Part shown: one piece after another, positions 28,301 through 37,900 of the stretch
Numbering within the stretch: the stretch's first letter is position 1
Layout of the letters: each line of letters opens with the position of its first letter
Assembly (NCBI GenBank): GCA_027482185.1
Contig: JAIXWF010000011.1
Location: forward strand, 434,001 to 498,000
Reading direction: 5' to 3'
Length of the DNA stretch: 64,000 bases
Source of the DNA: Opitutaceae bacterium
GTDB lineage: Bacteria; Verrucomicrobiota; Verrucomicrobiia; Opitutales; Opitutaceae
The notes under the pieces: generated by a model
The model's input: only the letters and a program-made list of their open reading frames with translations
Told to the model about the DNA's origin: nothing
Databases searched by the model: none
Position numbers and translations under genes: made by a program

Positions 28301-29105
28301 TGCCGCCGCCGACCGGCCCGAGGCTGTCGGCTCCCGCCCCGGCGAGCTCGGCCTCACCTACACCGTCGGGCCGATGGCGATCCGCTCCGAAGCCGGCAAA
28401 CGCACGCAGTACGTGCTGCTCAACGCCCGCGGCCGCGGCGAGGTCGAGGTCGTGCGCGACGCCGACGCCCGCCTGCGCACCGCGCTCGCCGCCGGCGAAC
28501 TCGTCCTGCCCGCCGGCGCCACCTACCGCTGGGTCGGCCGCTACGAACAGAAACTCAAGGCCGACGCCTCGCTCCGCTGGATCATCGCCGCCTCTCTCGC
28601 CGTGATGGTGATCCTCATCTACGTCGGCACCCGTTCGTGGCTGATCACCGCGATCATCATCGGCGCGAACGCCTCGGTCACCACGGCCGGCGGCTTCTTC
28701 TTCGTCTGGTGGTGGGGCGCCGAGCTCACCACCGCCGTGATCGTCGGCTTCATCGTGCTGCTCGGCGTCATGTTCAACGACGGCATTTTGCTCGGCACGT
28801 ACATCCAGGAAAAATTCGCGACGCCGCCGCGCGATCTCGGCGAGGTCAACGCGCGCGTCTTCCAGGCCGGCCTGCGCCGCCGCCGCCCGGCCATCATGAC
28901 CAACGCCACGACGCTGCTCTCCCTCGTGCCCGTCCTCTGGGCCACCGGCCGCGGCTCCGAACTCATGATCCCGATGGTCCTGCCCGTGGTCGGCGGCATG
29001 ATCTTCGACGTCGTATCCCTTTTCTCGGTACCCGTCTTCTACACCTGGTACTGGGAACGCAAACTCGCCCGCCGGCCGGGGACCGGGGTCCCGGCGCCGA
29101 ATTGA
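25386..29105 (+). CDS. cusA: Heavy-metal efflux RND permease CusA (Cu/Ag type) with extra insertion
   Basis: 1239 aa from a GTG start (25386; LTFAIRNPFLTLAASLALA). The TM4 motif VMVDFGIIMTENI and the export-path methionines mark the copper/silver branch: LLFMPSI, APIGMIETV and TRVVMLSTG correspond to the three methionines (M573, M623, M672) of E. coli CusA as I recall them. It is the proton-driven inner-membrane pump of the CusCBA complex. At 1239 aa it is about 190 aa longer than E. coli CusA. Much of the excess lies at about 505-650, with additional hydrophobic segments (ILLAVAGLAGGLGFGWFI, LFAPLFGGAVALLVW) before the second porter loop. Last gene of the operon. Confidence 0.92.
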   Translation: MLTFAIRNPFLTLAASLALAIAGLWAWRQVPVDAIPDLSDNQVIVWAEWPGQSPQDIDQQVTSRLARELQGLPGVRTVRGMSLYGAAYVYVIFEERRDLYDCRTRVLERLSQVQGLLPAGVNPRLGPDATAMGQIYAFTLQGPRDLEAKRYLLDQVVVPALRAVPGVAEVAPAGGVVREYQIDVDPVRLEEQGLTLDMLMMAVQAAGRDTGAMSVERSGVETMIRGVGFIRSVADVENIVLRGNRAKGAGLRLGEVAAVSLGGQFRQGLLADAHQEHVGAIVGLRVREDPKRVIDAVKRRLADLAPTFAREQVSVVPFYDRSQLIRETTATLSATLVEAVVTTAIVVIVFLLHARASLAVAVSLPLGMLFTFLVMHAAGVGANIMSLAGIAIAIGVMVDFGIIMTENITQHLVDLQEKCRREGRAMPTSPFDAEITAAVIAGAKEVARPLLTSAATTVMGFLPIFALQDQAGRLFAPLALTKSLAISGAVLFGTLLVPVLCRLLLPPWQVRKPILLAVAGLAGGLGFGWFIRDGWSLPQDYGRWALAVPGWLFAPLFGGAVALLVWRLGRERLVNYEENPASRAIHVAYEWAYGHIQRHKVVFTAAIASLALGGYLLGLGWTTVSWPLRQAFALAGADLSRTAADQALARAFPGVGSSFLPPLDEGSLLFMPSIPASGGLGETQRVMLAQNRLIESVPEVAHVMGKMGRAETALDPAPIGMIETVVVLKPYAEWPVHPFAKPDGTEEKRPRTLAEVRAALAAISDIPGVAPSWLQPIETRVVMLSTGIRSLIALQVLGDDTDALERFAEAAEKVIQGTPGAVDVQMQREGGKPYAEIRLDPEKLARFGLSNEQVMRAVETAFGGMAVTYSVEGALRYPVRIRYARERRDDADELAQLQIPATAGHGAIPLSSLLAAPTVHTLVFADASGAQLSTFGARLSLTHQRNLVGLSPTRAELTLPAGESLASVLAPFAAADRPEAVGSRPGELGLTYTVGPMAIRSEAGKRTQYVLLNARGRGEVEVVRDADARLRTALAAGELVLPAGATYRWVGRYEQKLKADASLRWIIAASLAVMVILIYVGTRSWLITAIIIGANASVTTAGGFFFVWWWGAELTTAVIVGFIVLLGVMFNDGILLGTYIQEKFATPPRDLGEVNARVFQAGLRRRRPAIMTNATTLLSLVPVLWATGRGSELMIPMVLPVVGGMIFDVVSLFSVPVFYTWYWERKLARRPGTGVPAPN

Positions 29106-29333
29106 GGAATGTGAAATCGCGCGCGCCGCGGCGTCGCTTGGCGGCGACGAATTCCGGCTTCTCGGCAAATCGATCTCCCGATGCCCAACTTCCGACTGTC
29201 GGCCGGACACATGGGCCGGGGAGGCGCGCCGGCAAATCCCTCGCTTGCCCCGACACGCCATTGCGTCATGCCCGCTCTGCATCCAACCGCCCCGCCCGGC
29301 CGCCCGCTCCGGCCGCCTTTCGCCCAGACCCCA

Positions 29334-30872
29334 ATGCGCTCCCGCCTCGTTCTTAGTTTCTTTCCGCTTCCCCGCCTCGCGCGGTTGGCCCGCGGCCTCC
29401 TCGCCGCCGCCGCGCTCGGCGGATCGGCCGCCGCGGCCGCGTCCCCCGCGCCGCCGCCCAACATCGTCATCCTCTACGCCGACGACATGGGCTACGGCGA
29501 CCTCGCGGTCCAGAATCCCGATTCGAAAATCCGCACCCCGCATCTGGACCGTCTGGCCCGCGAGGGCATGCGGTTCACCGATGCCCACAGCTCTTCCGGC
29601 ATCTGCACGCCGAGCCGCTACGCGCTCCTCACGGGCCGCTTCCACTGGCGCAAATTCCACGGCATCGTCCAGAGCTTCGGCCCGCCGTCGTTCGACGCCG
29701 CGGAATTGACCCTGCCCGAACTCCTCCGCGGCCGCGGCTACCGCACCGCCTGCATCGGCAAGTGGCACCTCGGCTGGGACTGGGACGCGATCAAGCGCCC
29801 CGGCGCCAAGGCCGATCCGAAAACCGGATACGCCCCCGACGCCTTCGATTGGTCCCGGCCGATTCCGGGCGGGCCCCTCGACCACGGTTTCGATTCCTAT
29901 TTCGGCGACGACGTCCCGAACTTTCCGCCCTACGCCTGGTTCGAGAACGACCGCGTCGCGACGCCGCCCACCGTCCCGCTCGCGCTCACCCCGAAGACCG
30001 CCGAAGGCGCCTGGGAAGCCCGCCCCGGCCCGATGGTCGCGGGCTGGGATTTCCATGCCGTGATGCCCCGTCTCACCGAACGCGCCGAACAATTCATCGC
30101 CTCCCGCCGGGGCCAGGCGCAGCCGTTCTTCCTCTACTTCCCGTTCACCTCGCCCCACGCGCCCATCGTGCCGTCCCCGGAGTTCGCCGGCAAATCGCAG
30201 GCCGGCGGTTACGGCGACTTCATGGAGCAGACCGACTCCACCGTCGGCCGCGTCCTCGCCGCGCTCGCCGCGCACGGTTTCGCCGACAACACCCTCGTCA
30301 TCTTCTCCGCCGACAACGGCCCGGAGAGCTACGCCTATCCTCGGATCCGGAATTTCGGGCACCGCAGCGCCGGCCCGCTGCGCGGACTCAAACGCGATCT
30401 CTGGGAAGGCGGCCACCGCGTGCCGTTCCTTGTGCGCTGGCCGGGCCGGGTGCCCGCGGGAGCCGTCTCGCCCGCGCTGGTGAGCCAGGTCGACATCATG
30501 GCAACCCTCGCCGCCGCCGTCGGCGCCCCGCTCCCCGCCGGTACCGCCCACGACAGCCACAACCTGCTCGACGTTTGGACCAAGAATGCGCCGAGCCCGC
30601 GCCGCACGATCGTCCACAACACCAACGCCAACGGCTACGCCCTCCGCCACGACCAATGGCTCTATATCGCGTCCCGGACCGGCGCCGTCACCAAGGTGCC
30701 CGACTGGTTCGATCCCGCCCACGGCTATGCGCCGCACACCCAGCCCGGCGAACTGTACGACCTCTCCGCCGATCTGGCGCAGCACCGCAATCTCCACGCG
30801 CAGCTGCCGGAAAAGGTCGCCGAGCTTTCCGCCCTCCTCGCCGCCGTCCGCGCCAAGGGCCAGATCCGCTGA
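29334..30872 (+). CDS. Type I sulfatase (arylsulfatase family)
   Basis: 512 aa from ATG 29334, which begins a signal peptide (MRSRLVLSFFPLPRLARL to SAAAAASPAP). The formylglycine motif is C91-T-P-S-R95 in SSGICTPSRYALLTGR. Metal-binding ADD (49-51), GKWHLG, YFPFTSPHAPIVPSPEFAG and FSADNGPESYAY complete the family signature. These enzymes hydrolyse sulfate esters of glycans or aryl compounds and need a formylglycine-generating enzyme (not in window). Export predicts action on extracellular sulfated polysaccharide. It stands between the two metal-efflux operons with the beta-sandwich gene 52 bp downstream, likely co-transcribed. Confidence 0.92.
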   Translation: MRSRLVLSFFPLPRLARLARGLLAAAALGGSAAAAASPAPPPNIVILYADDMGYGDLAVQNPDSKIRTPHLDRLAREGMRFTDAHSSSGICTPSRYALLTGRFHWRKFHGIVQSFGPPSFDAAELTLPELLRGRGYRTACIGKWHLGWDWDAIKRPGAKADPKTGYAPDAFDWSRPIPGGPLDHGFDSYFGDDVPNFPPYAWFENDRVATPPTVPLALTPKTAEGAWEARPGPMVAGWDFHAVMPRLTERAEQFIASRRGQAQPFFLYFPFTSPHAPIVPSPEFAGKSQAGGYGDFMEQTDSTVGRVLAALAAHGFADNTLVIFSADNGPESYAYPRIRNFGHRSAGPLRGLKRDLWEGGHRVPFLVRWPGRVPAGAVSPALVSQVDIMATLAAAVGAPLPAGTAHDSHNLLDVWTKNAPSPRRTIVHNTNANGYALRHDQWLYIASRTGAVTKVPDWFDPAHGYAPHTQPGELYDLSADLAQHRNLHAQLPEKVAELSALLAAVRAKGQIR

Positions 30873-30924
30873 AACCCACCCCCGCGCTTTGCTCTCCCCT
30901 GTAACCTCCGATCCAATTCGCCCC

Positions 30925-31635
30925 ATGTTTTCGCGCCTCCTGATTCTTCTCGCCTGCACCGTCCCGCTCTTCGCCGCCGACGATCGCGGCACCTTGCTTT
31001 TCCAGGACGATTTCAACCGGAACGAAGCCCAGGAAACGACCGACGCCCCCGGCAACGGCTGGGGCACCAACAGCAAATCCCGCGCGAAGGGCCACAAGCA
31101 GGTCGATCTGCGCGACGGCGCGCTGCACATCTTCATCCACGCCGAAGCCGACCACGCCGTGTCCGTCACGCACGCGGCTGAGTTTGCCGACGGCGCCGTC
31201 GCCCTCCGCTTCAAACTCGAGGACGCCCGCGACAGCCTCGGCCTCGATTTCGCCGATCTCGGCCGCAAAGACGTCCACGCCGGCCATCTCTTCGCCGCGC
31301 GCGTCGCCCCGAAACAGGTGCTGCTCCAGGATCTCGCCACCGGCAACATGCGCCTCGACATCCGCGAAACGCGGCAGGCGAAGAAGCCCCTGAGCGCCGA
31401 GCAAAAGTCCGCCCTCGAAGGCAAAGAAAAGAAAATCCCCGCCCAACTCGCCCTCGGCACGTGGCACGATCTCTTGGTCAAGATTTCCGGCGACGAACTC
31501 TCCGTCTCTGTCGACGGCACCGAGGTCGGAAAACTCAAGTCCCAGGGCATCGCGCATCCCACGAAACGCGTCCTCCGCCTCGCCGTGCCGCGCAACGCCG
31601 TGGTCGACGACGTGAAAATCTGGCGGAAGTCGTAA
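30925..31635 (+). CDS. Exported beta-sandwich protein (LamG/DUF1080-like)
   Basis: 236 aa from ATG 30925 with signal peptide MFSRLLILLACTVPLFAA. The mature part begins LLFQDDFNRNEAQE and ends with LGTWHDLLVKISGDELSV and VVDDVKIWRK, the strand pattern of concanavalin-like jelly rolls such as LamG or the DUF1080 3-keto-disaccharide hydrolase fold. It lies directly behind the sulfatase, so it probably binds or processes the same polysaccharide. No catalytic residue can be named. DUF1080 proteins are common in Verrucomicrobiota polysaccharide loci. Confidence 0.72.
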   Translation: MFSRLLILLACTVPLFAADDRGTLLFQDDFNRNEAQETTDAPGNGWGTNSKSRAKGHKQVDLRDGALHIFIHAEADHAVSVTHAAEFADGAVALRFKLEDARDSLGLDFADLGRKDVHAGHLFAARVAPKQVLLQDLATGNMRLDIRETRQAKKPLSAEQKSALEGKEKKIPAQLALGTWHDLLVKISGDELSVSVDGTEVGKLKSQGIAHPTKRVLRLAVPRNAVVDDVKIWRKS

Positions 31636-31985
31636 CCCCCGTCCCGCTCCGCCGCGCAGGCGCAAGCGCCGGCGAGTGGAGCCGCTCCGTTCCCAGGGAA
31701 CCGCTGAAAACGCACGGCTGAGTTTCTTGCCCTGGTCCCGGAAAGCAGATTGCCGCCAAGAGGCGCAAAGAGCGCAGAAAACCGACATCCTCGGCCGCAG
31801 CTATTGCGGATTTTGAGTTTCTTTGCGGCCATCCCAAGGGCCGAAATCCGGAGACCGCCAAATCCCCCGCAGGTTTTTCCGAGGATCCTCAACTCAAGAT
31901 TCGCACTGCGGTGCCGATGCAGGCCGGCCGGCGCGATTTGCCCCGCGGCATTGACTCCGGCGCCTTGCTCGACCTCTTTCCCGAC
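31636..31985. other. Intergenic region with CGCAAAGA-type repeat remnant
   Basis: 350 bp between the beta-sandwich gene and the second metal operon. At about 31751-31781, GCCAAGAGGCGCAAAGAGCG (continuing CAGAAAA) resembles the CGCAAAGACGCAAAGA repeats scattered in many environmental bacterial genomes. An alternative upstream start of the next ORF (ATG 31911) lies within it. No other feature seen. Confidence 0.4.
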
Positions 31986-32384
31986 GTGTCCCGTTTCCGT
32001 CCGCTCCTCGCCCTCGTGCTGGTCGCCCTCTGGCTTCCGGCCACGCTGCATTGCGAGATCGAGGCGACGGGATTGCTCGACGCCATCGCCTGCTGCGAAT
32101 CGGAGTCACATCCGGATTCCGCCGCGGCGGACTGCAGCACCGATTCCTGCGAGATCGCCGAGGGCGCCTTCGCCGCCCCGGCTGCAACGGCCCTCGGAGC
32201 CGCGCCGGTGCTCTGCGTCCTCGCCGAAGTTTTTCCGAACACCCCGCCGGACAAAGCCGTCGCCGCGCCGCCTGTTTCGGGCGTGATCGTCGCCGCGGCC
32301 GCCCCGCCGGAGGTCAATCGTTCGTGGAGTTTTGCCGCCCGGGCCGCCCCGCTGCCCGGCGCGCCCGCGTCCGTTTTGCGCTGA
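31986..32384 (+). CDS. Small exported Cys-rich protein heading the second RND operon
   Basis: 132 aa from a GTG at 31986 (SRFRPLLALVLVALWLPATL then H-C), chosen because it begins a good signal peptide; an in-frame ATG at 31911 would add a 25-aa extension. The mature region carries CE, ACCESESHPDSAAADC and STDSCEIAEG, six cysteines with acidic and His residues, then an Ala/Pro-rich tail. No family recognised. Its position before a TolC-adaptor-RND operon parallels the Cys-rich protein at 21445-21810, and I infer a periplasmic metal-binding or leader role. Codon content is similar to neighbours, but in this GC range chance ORFs are frequent. Confidence 0.5.
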   Translation: MSRFRPLLALVLVALWLPATLHCEIEATGLLDAIACCESESHPDSAAADCSTDSCEIAEGAFAAPAATALGAAPVLCVLAEVFPNTPPDKAVAAPPVSGVIVAAAAPPEVNRSWSFAARAAPLPGAPASVLR

Positions 32385-32487
32385 TCGGTCCCTGCGCGGA
32401 CCGGTCCGTTTTCCCGTCCCGGCCACGGCGGCGCCTCTGCGCCCGTGCCCGGCGTCCCGGCCCCTCCACGCCCGTTGCCCGATCCCC

Positions 32488-33768
32488 ATGCCCACTTTTT
32501 CCCGTCTCCCTTTTCTTCCCTTCATCCTTGGCGCCGCCTCGGCCGCATTCGCCGCCGCCGAAACGTCCGCGCCCCCGCTGACGCTCGCCCAGGCCCTCGC
32601 CCGCGCGGGCGAACAGCACCCCGCGTTGGCCGCCGACAGCTATGCGGCCCGCGCCGCCGCCGCCCTTGTCGAACAGGCCGGCGCGCCGCCCGCCGCCACC
32701 CTCGATCTCGCCGTGGAAAACGCGTTCGGCACCGGCGACCTCCGCGGCGTGCGCGGCCTTGAGACGACCGTGCAAAGCAGCCGGACTCTCGAGTGGGGCG
32801 GCAAACGCGGGAAACGCGTCGCGCTCGCCGAAGCCGAACGCGAGATCGCCCTCCGCACCGCCGCCGTCCGCCGCGCGGAGATCCTCGCCGGCACCGCCGC
32901 CGCCTTCGTGCAGGCCGTGGCCGCCGCCGAACGGCTCGCGCTCGCCGGGGAACCGCTGCGCCTTGCCCGCGAGACGCTCGCGCTCGCCGAAGCCCGTCAC
33001 CGCGCCGGCGCCGCCGCCCCGGCCGAGACCGTCCGCGCCCGTGTCTCCCTCGCGCTGGCCGAAAGCGAAACCGCCCGCCTCGCGGCCGCGGCCGCCGCCG
33101 CCCGCACCGCCCTCGCCGCCAGTTGGGGCGATCCCGCCGGCGCCCCGCCCGCCGTCCCCGGCCGCCTCCGCCTGCCGGCCGAACTTCCCGCCGTCGCCGC
33201 CTGGCGCGCGCGCCTCGCCGGCCATCCGCGGCTCGCGCTGCAGGACGCCCTGATCGCCGCCCGCCGCGCCCACCTCGCGCTCGCGCAGGCCCAGGCCACC
33301 GGCGATGTCACCGCCACGGGCGGCGTGCGGTTCCTCCGCGCCGGTTCCGACGCCGCATTCGTCGCCGGGCTCTCGTTTCCCTTGCCGTCGCGCGAACGCA
33401 ACCAGGGCAACATCCGCGCCGCGCGCGAGACCCTCGCCGGCACCGAGAGTACCGTCCACGCCGTGCAATCCGAATTGGAAGCCGGCTTCGCAGCCGCGTG
33501 GCAGGACTTTGCCGCGGCGCATGCCTTGGCCCTGAAACTCGCCCGCGACGCCGCACCCGCCGCGGCCGAGGCCGCCGCCACGCTCCGCGCCGCCTACGCC
33601 GCCGGCCAGATCCCGCTCACCGAAGTGCTCGAAGCCCAGCGCGCCCTCGCCGCCGTCCGCCGCGAACTTCTCGAGGCCGAGATTGCCGCCGCCCTCGCCC
33701 TCGCCCGCGCCGAGAGCTTCGCCGATCCCGCCTACCCGTTCACCGCCGCCCTCCTTTCGTCCGCATGA
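32488..33768 (+). CDS. TolC-family outer-membrane efflux protein (CzcC-like)
   Basis: 426 aa from ATG 32488 (MPTFSRLPFLPFILGAASAA, signal peptide). It starts with PLTLAQALARAGEQHPALAA, the standard outer-membrane-efflux opening. The first coiled-coil region contains TLDLAVENAFGTGDLRGV and QSSRTLEWGGKRGKRVALAE. The second half has GLSFPLPSRERNQGNIRAAR and AAYAAGQIPLTEVLEAQRAL, the classical CzcC signature. It forms the outer-membrane channel of a tripartite pump. The stop overlaps the adaptor ATG (ATGA, 33765-33768), so it is translationally coupled. It differs clearly in wording from the TolC-like protein of the Cus operon. Confidence 0.92.
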   Translation: MPTFSRLPFLPFILGAASAAFAAAETSAPPLTLAQALARAGEQHPALAADSYAARAAAALVEQAGAPPAATLDLAVENAFGTGDLRGVRGLETTVQSSRTLEWGGKRGKRVALAEAEREIALRTAAVRRAEILAGTAAAFVQAVAAAERLALAGEPLRLARETLALAEARHRAGAAAPAETVRARVSLALAESETARLAAAAAAARTALAASWGDPAGAPPAVPGRLRLPAELPAVAAWRARLAGHPRLALQDALIAARRAHLALAQAQATGDVTATGGVRFLRAGSDAAFVAGLSFPLPSRERNQGNIRAARETLAGTESTVHAVQSELEAGFAAAWQDFAAAHALALKLARDAAPAAAEAAATLRAAYAAGQIPLTEVLEAQRALAAVRRELLEAEIAAALALARAESFADPAYPFTAALLSSA

Positions 33769-34904
33769 AAACCCGCTTTTACCCGTTCTGCGTTCTCCTG
33801 CTGCTGGGCGCGCCGCTCGGCGCCGCGGACGCCGCGCGCAACGCCAACCTCGTCATCCTCGACGCCACCGCCGTCGAGAATCTCCGGCTCCGCACCGCCG
33901 TCGCCGAACCGGGCGACTTCGAGGAAACCGTCTTCGCCCTCGGCCGCATCGACGTCTACCCGGGACGCCGCGCCGTCGTCAGTTCGCGCATCCCCGGCCG
34001 CGCCCTCGAGGTCAACCTCAAGCTCGACCATCCCGTGCGCCAGGGCGACGTCGCCGTCGTGGTCGAGAGCCGCCAGTTCGGCGAGCCGCCGCCGGCCGTG
34101 CAGGTTTCCGCGCCGATCTCCGGGATCGTGAGCGCGACGTTCGTCGTACCGGGCCAGCCGGTCGATCCCGACAAACCCCTCGCCGAGATCATCGATCTCA
34201 CGGAGGTGTACGCGCTCGCCCGCGTGCCCGAGCACCTCGCCGCCCGCCTCAAGCCCGGGCAACTCGCCCGCATCTCCGCCCCGGCCGTGGCGGACACCGT
34301 CTTCGAGGCCGACCTGGAACACCTCGGCGCCCTCGCCGATCCGGCCAGCGGCACCGTCGAAGCCGCGTTCCACGTGCGGAATCCCGGACTCCGCCTGCGC
34401 CCCGGCATGCGCGCCGAGTTCTCCATCGTGACCGAACGACATACCGGCGTGACCAGCGTGCCGCGCAGCGCCCTGCAAGGCGACGCCACGAACCGCTTCG
34501 TTTACGTGAAGGACTTCGATCTGCCCCACGCGTTTCTCAAAACTCCCGTCGTGGTCGGCCGAAGCAACGACCGCTTCGTGGAGATCGTCCGCGGCCTGCT
34601 GCCCGCCGACGAAGTGGTCACCGAGGGTGCCTACTCCCTCGCGTTCGCCGGCGCCGGCAGCGTCTCCCTCAAAGCCGCGCTCGATGCCGCCCACGGCCAC
34701 GCCCACGCCGAGGACGGTTCGGAATTGAAGCCGGGCGAAGCGAAACCCGCCGTCGCCGCGGCCGGGCACGATCACGGCCATGCCCACGATCACGGCGACG
34801 AACACCCCGAGCGCCCGTGGCAAATCTTGAGCGCCGTCCTCTTCCTCGCCCTCCTCGCCGTCGGTTTCCGCCGCCCGCGCGGCGCGCCCCCCGCGCAGCC
34901 CTGA
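33765..34904 (+). CDS. RND periplasmic adaptor (CzcB-like) with His-rich C-terminal region
   Basis: 379 aa from the overlapping ATG 33765 (MKTRFYPFCVLLLLGAPLGA signal). The membrane-fusion core is seen in FALGRIDVYPGRRAVVSSR, SAPISGIVSATFVVPGQPVD, GMRAEFSIVTERH and LPADEVVTEGAYSLAF. After about residue 300 come AHGHAHAEDG and GHDHGHAHDHGDEHPER, a histidine-rich segment likely to bind Zn/Co/Ni/Cd. A C-terminal hydrophobic helix (ILSAVLFLALLAVGF) follows, which is unusual for adaptors and would anchor the His-rich part at the membrane. Unlike the CusB above, it has no Cys-based heavy-metal domain. It precedes the permease by 11 bp. Confidence 0.88.
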   Translation: MKTRFYPFCVLLLLGAPLGAADAARNANLVILDATAVENLRLRTAVAEPGDFEETVFALGRIDVYPGRRAVVSSRIPGRALEVNLKLDHPVRQGDVAVVVESRQFGEPPPAVQVSAPISGIVSATFVVPGQPVDPDKPLAEIIDLTEVYALARVPEHLAARLKPGQLARISAPAVADTVFEADLEHLGALADPASGTVEAAFHVRNPGLRLRPGMRAEFSIVTERHTGVTSVPRSALQGDATNRFVYVKDFDLPHAFLKTPVVVGRSNDRFVEIVRGLLPADEVVTEGAYSLAFAGAGSVSLKAALDAAHGHAHAEDGSELKPGEAKPAVAAAGHDHGHAHDHGDEHPERPWQILSAVLFLALLAVGFRRPRGAPPAQP

Positions 34905-34915
34905 GGCACCTGGCC

Positions 34916-37900
34916 ATGCTCAATCGCCTCATCCAGTGGTCGCTCGCCCATCGCGCGGCCGTCCTCGGCCTCTCGCTTCTCGTGCTCGCGCTCGGGCTGC
35001 GTTCCGGCCTCGGCCTCCCCGTCGAGGTGCTGCCGGATCTGACCAAACCCACCGTCATCATCCTCACCGAAGCCCCGGGCCTCGCCCCCGAGGAAGTCGA
35101 GACCCGCGTCACCCAGCCGCTCGAAAGCGCCCTCATGGGTGTCGCCGGCCTCACCCGCCTCCGCTCCAACTCCGACGTTTCCCTCTCCCTCGTCTACGCC
35201 GAGTTCGGCTGGGACACCGACATCTACAAGGCCCGCGCGCTGGTGCAGGAGCGCCTGCAGTCGGCCCGCGGGCAACTGCCCGACGGTATCCAACCCGTCA
35301 TGACGCCGGTCGCCTCGCTCATGGGCGAAATTCTCCTCGTGGGCGTGCGCTCCACGATCAAGCCGGGCCAGCCCGGCTACCTGCCGCCGCGCGACGTCCG
35401 CGCGCTCGCCGATTGGACCATCAAACGCCGTCTCCAAAGCGTCCCCGGCATCGCCGAAATTCTCAACATGGGCGGCGGCGTGAAACAGATCGAAGTCCGC
35501 CCCGATCCCTACCGCTTGCAGGCGCATGGCGTCGGTCTGGCCGAACTCGAACACGCCGTCGCCGCCGCCGCCACCACCACCACCGGCGGCTTCCTCAGCA
35601 CCGGCCCCACCGAAATCATGGTCCGCAATCTCGCGATGACCACCGACCTCGGCGACCTCGCGCGCACCGTCATCAAGCACGTCAACGACCGCCCGGTCGC
35701 GCTCGCCGACGTCGCCGACGTCGCCTGGGGCATCGAGCCCATGCGCGGCGACGCCACCGTCAGCGTCGCCCCGGAAAAGACGCCCACCTACGGCGTCATC
35801 ATGTCCATCACCAAGTCGCCCGGCTTCGATACCCGCGCGCTCACCGGGCAGATCAAGACCGCGCTGGCCGAGCTCAAGCCCGCCTTCCCGGCCGGCGTCG
35901 AGACCGTGCTGCTCTTCCAGCAAAAAGACTTCATCGACCACGCCATCGGCAATCTGAAGGCCGCCATCCGCGACGGCGCGATCATGGTCACCGTCGTCCT
36001 CTTTCTCTTCCTCCTGAATTTCCGCACCACGTTCATCACGCTCATGGCGATGCCCATGAGCTTCGCGATCACGCTGCTCACGTTCCAGTGGCTCGGCATC
36101 TCGGTGAACTCGATGACCCTCGGCGGCCTCGCCGTCGCCATCGGCATGGTCGTGGACGACGCCATCGTGGACGTCGAAAACGTCTTCCGCCGCCTCCGCG
36201 AAAACGCCGCCTCCCCGCACCCGCGCCCGAAACTCCAGGTCATCGGCCGCGCCTCGGGCGAAGTGCGGAACTCCATCCTCTACGCCACCGTTCTCATCAT
36301 TCTCGTCTTTGTGCCGTTGCTCGGCCTGAGCGGCGTCGAGGGCAAACTCTTCGCCCCGATCGCCGTCGCGACCATCGTCAGCATGGTCGCCTCCTTCGCG
36401 GTCTCGCTGACGCTGATTCCCGTTCTCTGCTCGTTCCTCCTCAACCCGAAGGAAGGCCAAGCGCACGACGACGGCCGCTTCGTCCGCCTCCTCAAGACGG
36501 TGCTCCGCCGCACCCTGATCCGCGTCGGTCTCGATTTCCCCGTTCCCGTGCTCGCGCTCGTTTTCGCCGGCGTCGCCGCCGCGTTCATGCTCTACCCCAA
36601 AATGGGCAAAGACTTCCTGCCCGCGTTCCGCGAGGAGACCGCCCTCATCGCCGCCACCTCCGCGCCCGGCACCTCGCTGGAGGAGATGAACCGGATCTCC
36701 GATGTGATCGAAGCCCAGATCCTCGCGGTCCCCGAAGTCCGCAAAGTCGGCCGGCGCCTCGGCCGCGCCGAACGCGGCGATCACGTCGTCCCTGTCTCCA
36801 CCGCCGAATTCGATGTCGATTTCCGCACCGAGGACACCGCCGCGACCGGCCCCGGCCGCAGCCGCCGGGAAATTCTCGACGACGTGAGGCGCCGCCTGAA
36901 AACGATCCCCGGCGTCTTCGCCGTCGTCGGCGGCCCCCTCGCCGACCGCATCGGCCACATGCTCAGCGGCGTCTCCGCGCCCGTCGCGATCAAAGTCTTC
37001 GGTCCCGACCTCGACACCCTCCGCCGTCTCGGCACCGAAGTGCAGCGGATCGCGCAAACCATTCCCGGATTCGAGGACGCCAAGCTCGACCAGCAATCCT
37101 CCATTCCCCAGCTCCGCATCGAAGCCAACCGCGACCGCGCCGCCGCCTACGGCGTCACGCCCGGCGCCCTCAACGCCCAACTCGGCACCCTCGTCGGCGG
37201 CAAGGAAATCGCCGAACTCCGCGAGGGCCAGCGCGCCGTGAATCTCGTAATTCGCCTGCCGCAGGAATGGCGCGACTCGCCGGAAAAAATCGCGCGCCTC
37301 CCCATCGAAACCGAAAGCGGCCAACGCATCCCGCTCTCCCTCGTCGCCGACGTGCGCGAGGCCAAGGGCCCGAACGTCATCTTCCGCGAAAACAGCCAGC
37401 GCCGCTTCACCATCGCCATCAAGCCCACCGTCCGCGACGTCGGGGTGCTCGTGGCGCGCCTGCAAAACGAAGTGCGCGAAAAGGTGAAACTCCCCGAAGG
37501 CTACTTCATCACCTACGAAGGCGAGTTTCGGGCGCAGCAGGACGCCACGCGTCGTATCGTGATCTTCAGTACCGCGGTGTTCGTCGTCATCGTGTTTCTC
37601 CTCTACGGCTACTTCCGGAGCCTGTCGCTCGCGCTGCAGGTGATGCTCAGCATCCCGTTGTCGCTCGTCGGCGGCCTCGTCTACACGTGGCTCAAGGTGG
37701 ACAATATCAGCATCGCCACCCTCGTCGGCTTCATCGCCGTCGGCGGCGTCGCCGCCCGCAACGGCATCATGATGATTTCCCACTACCTGCACCTCATGCA
37801 GCACGAGGGCGAGAGCTTCACCCGCGCGATGGTCGAACGCGGCACCCTCGAGCGCATGGTCCCCGTCCTCATGACCGCCCTCGCCGCCGGCATCGCCCTC

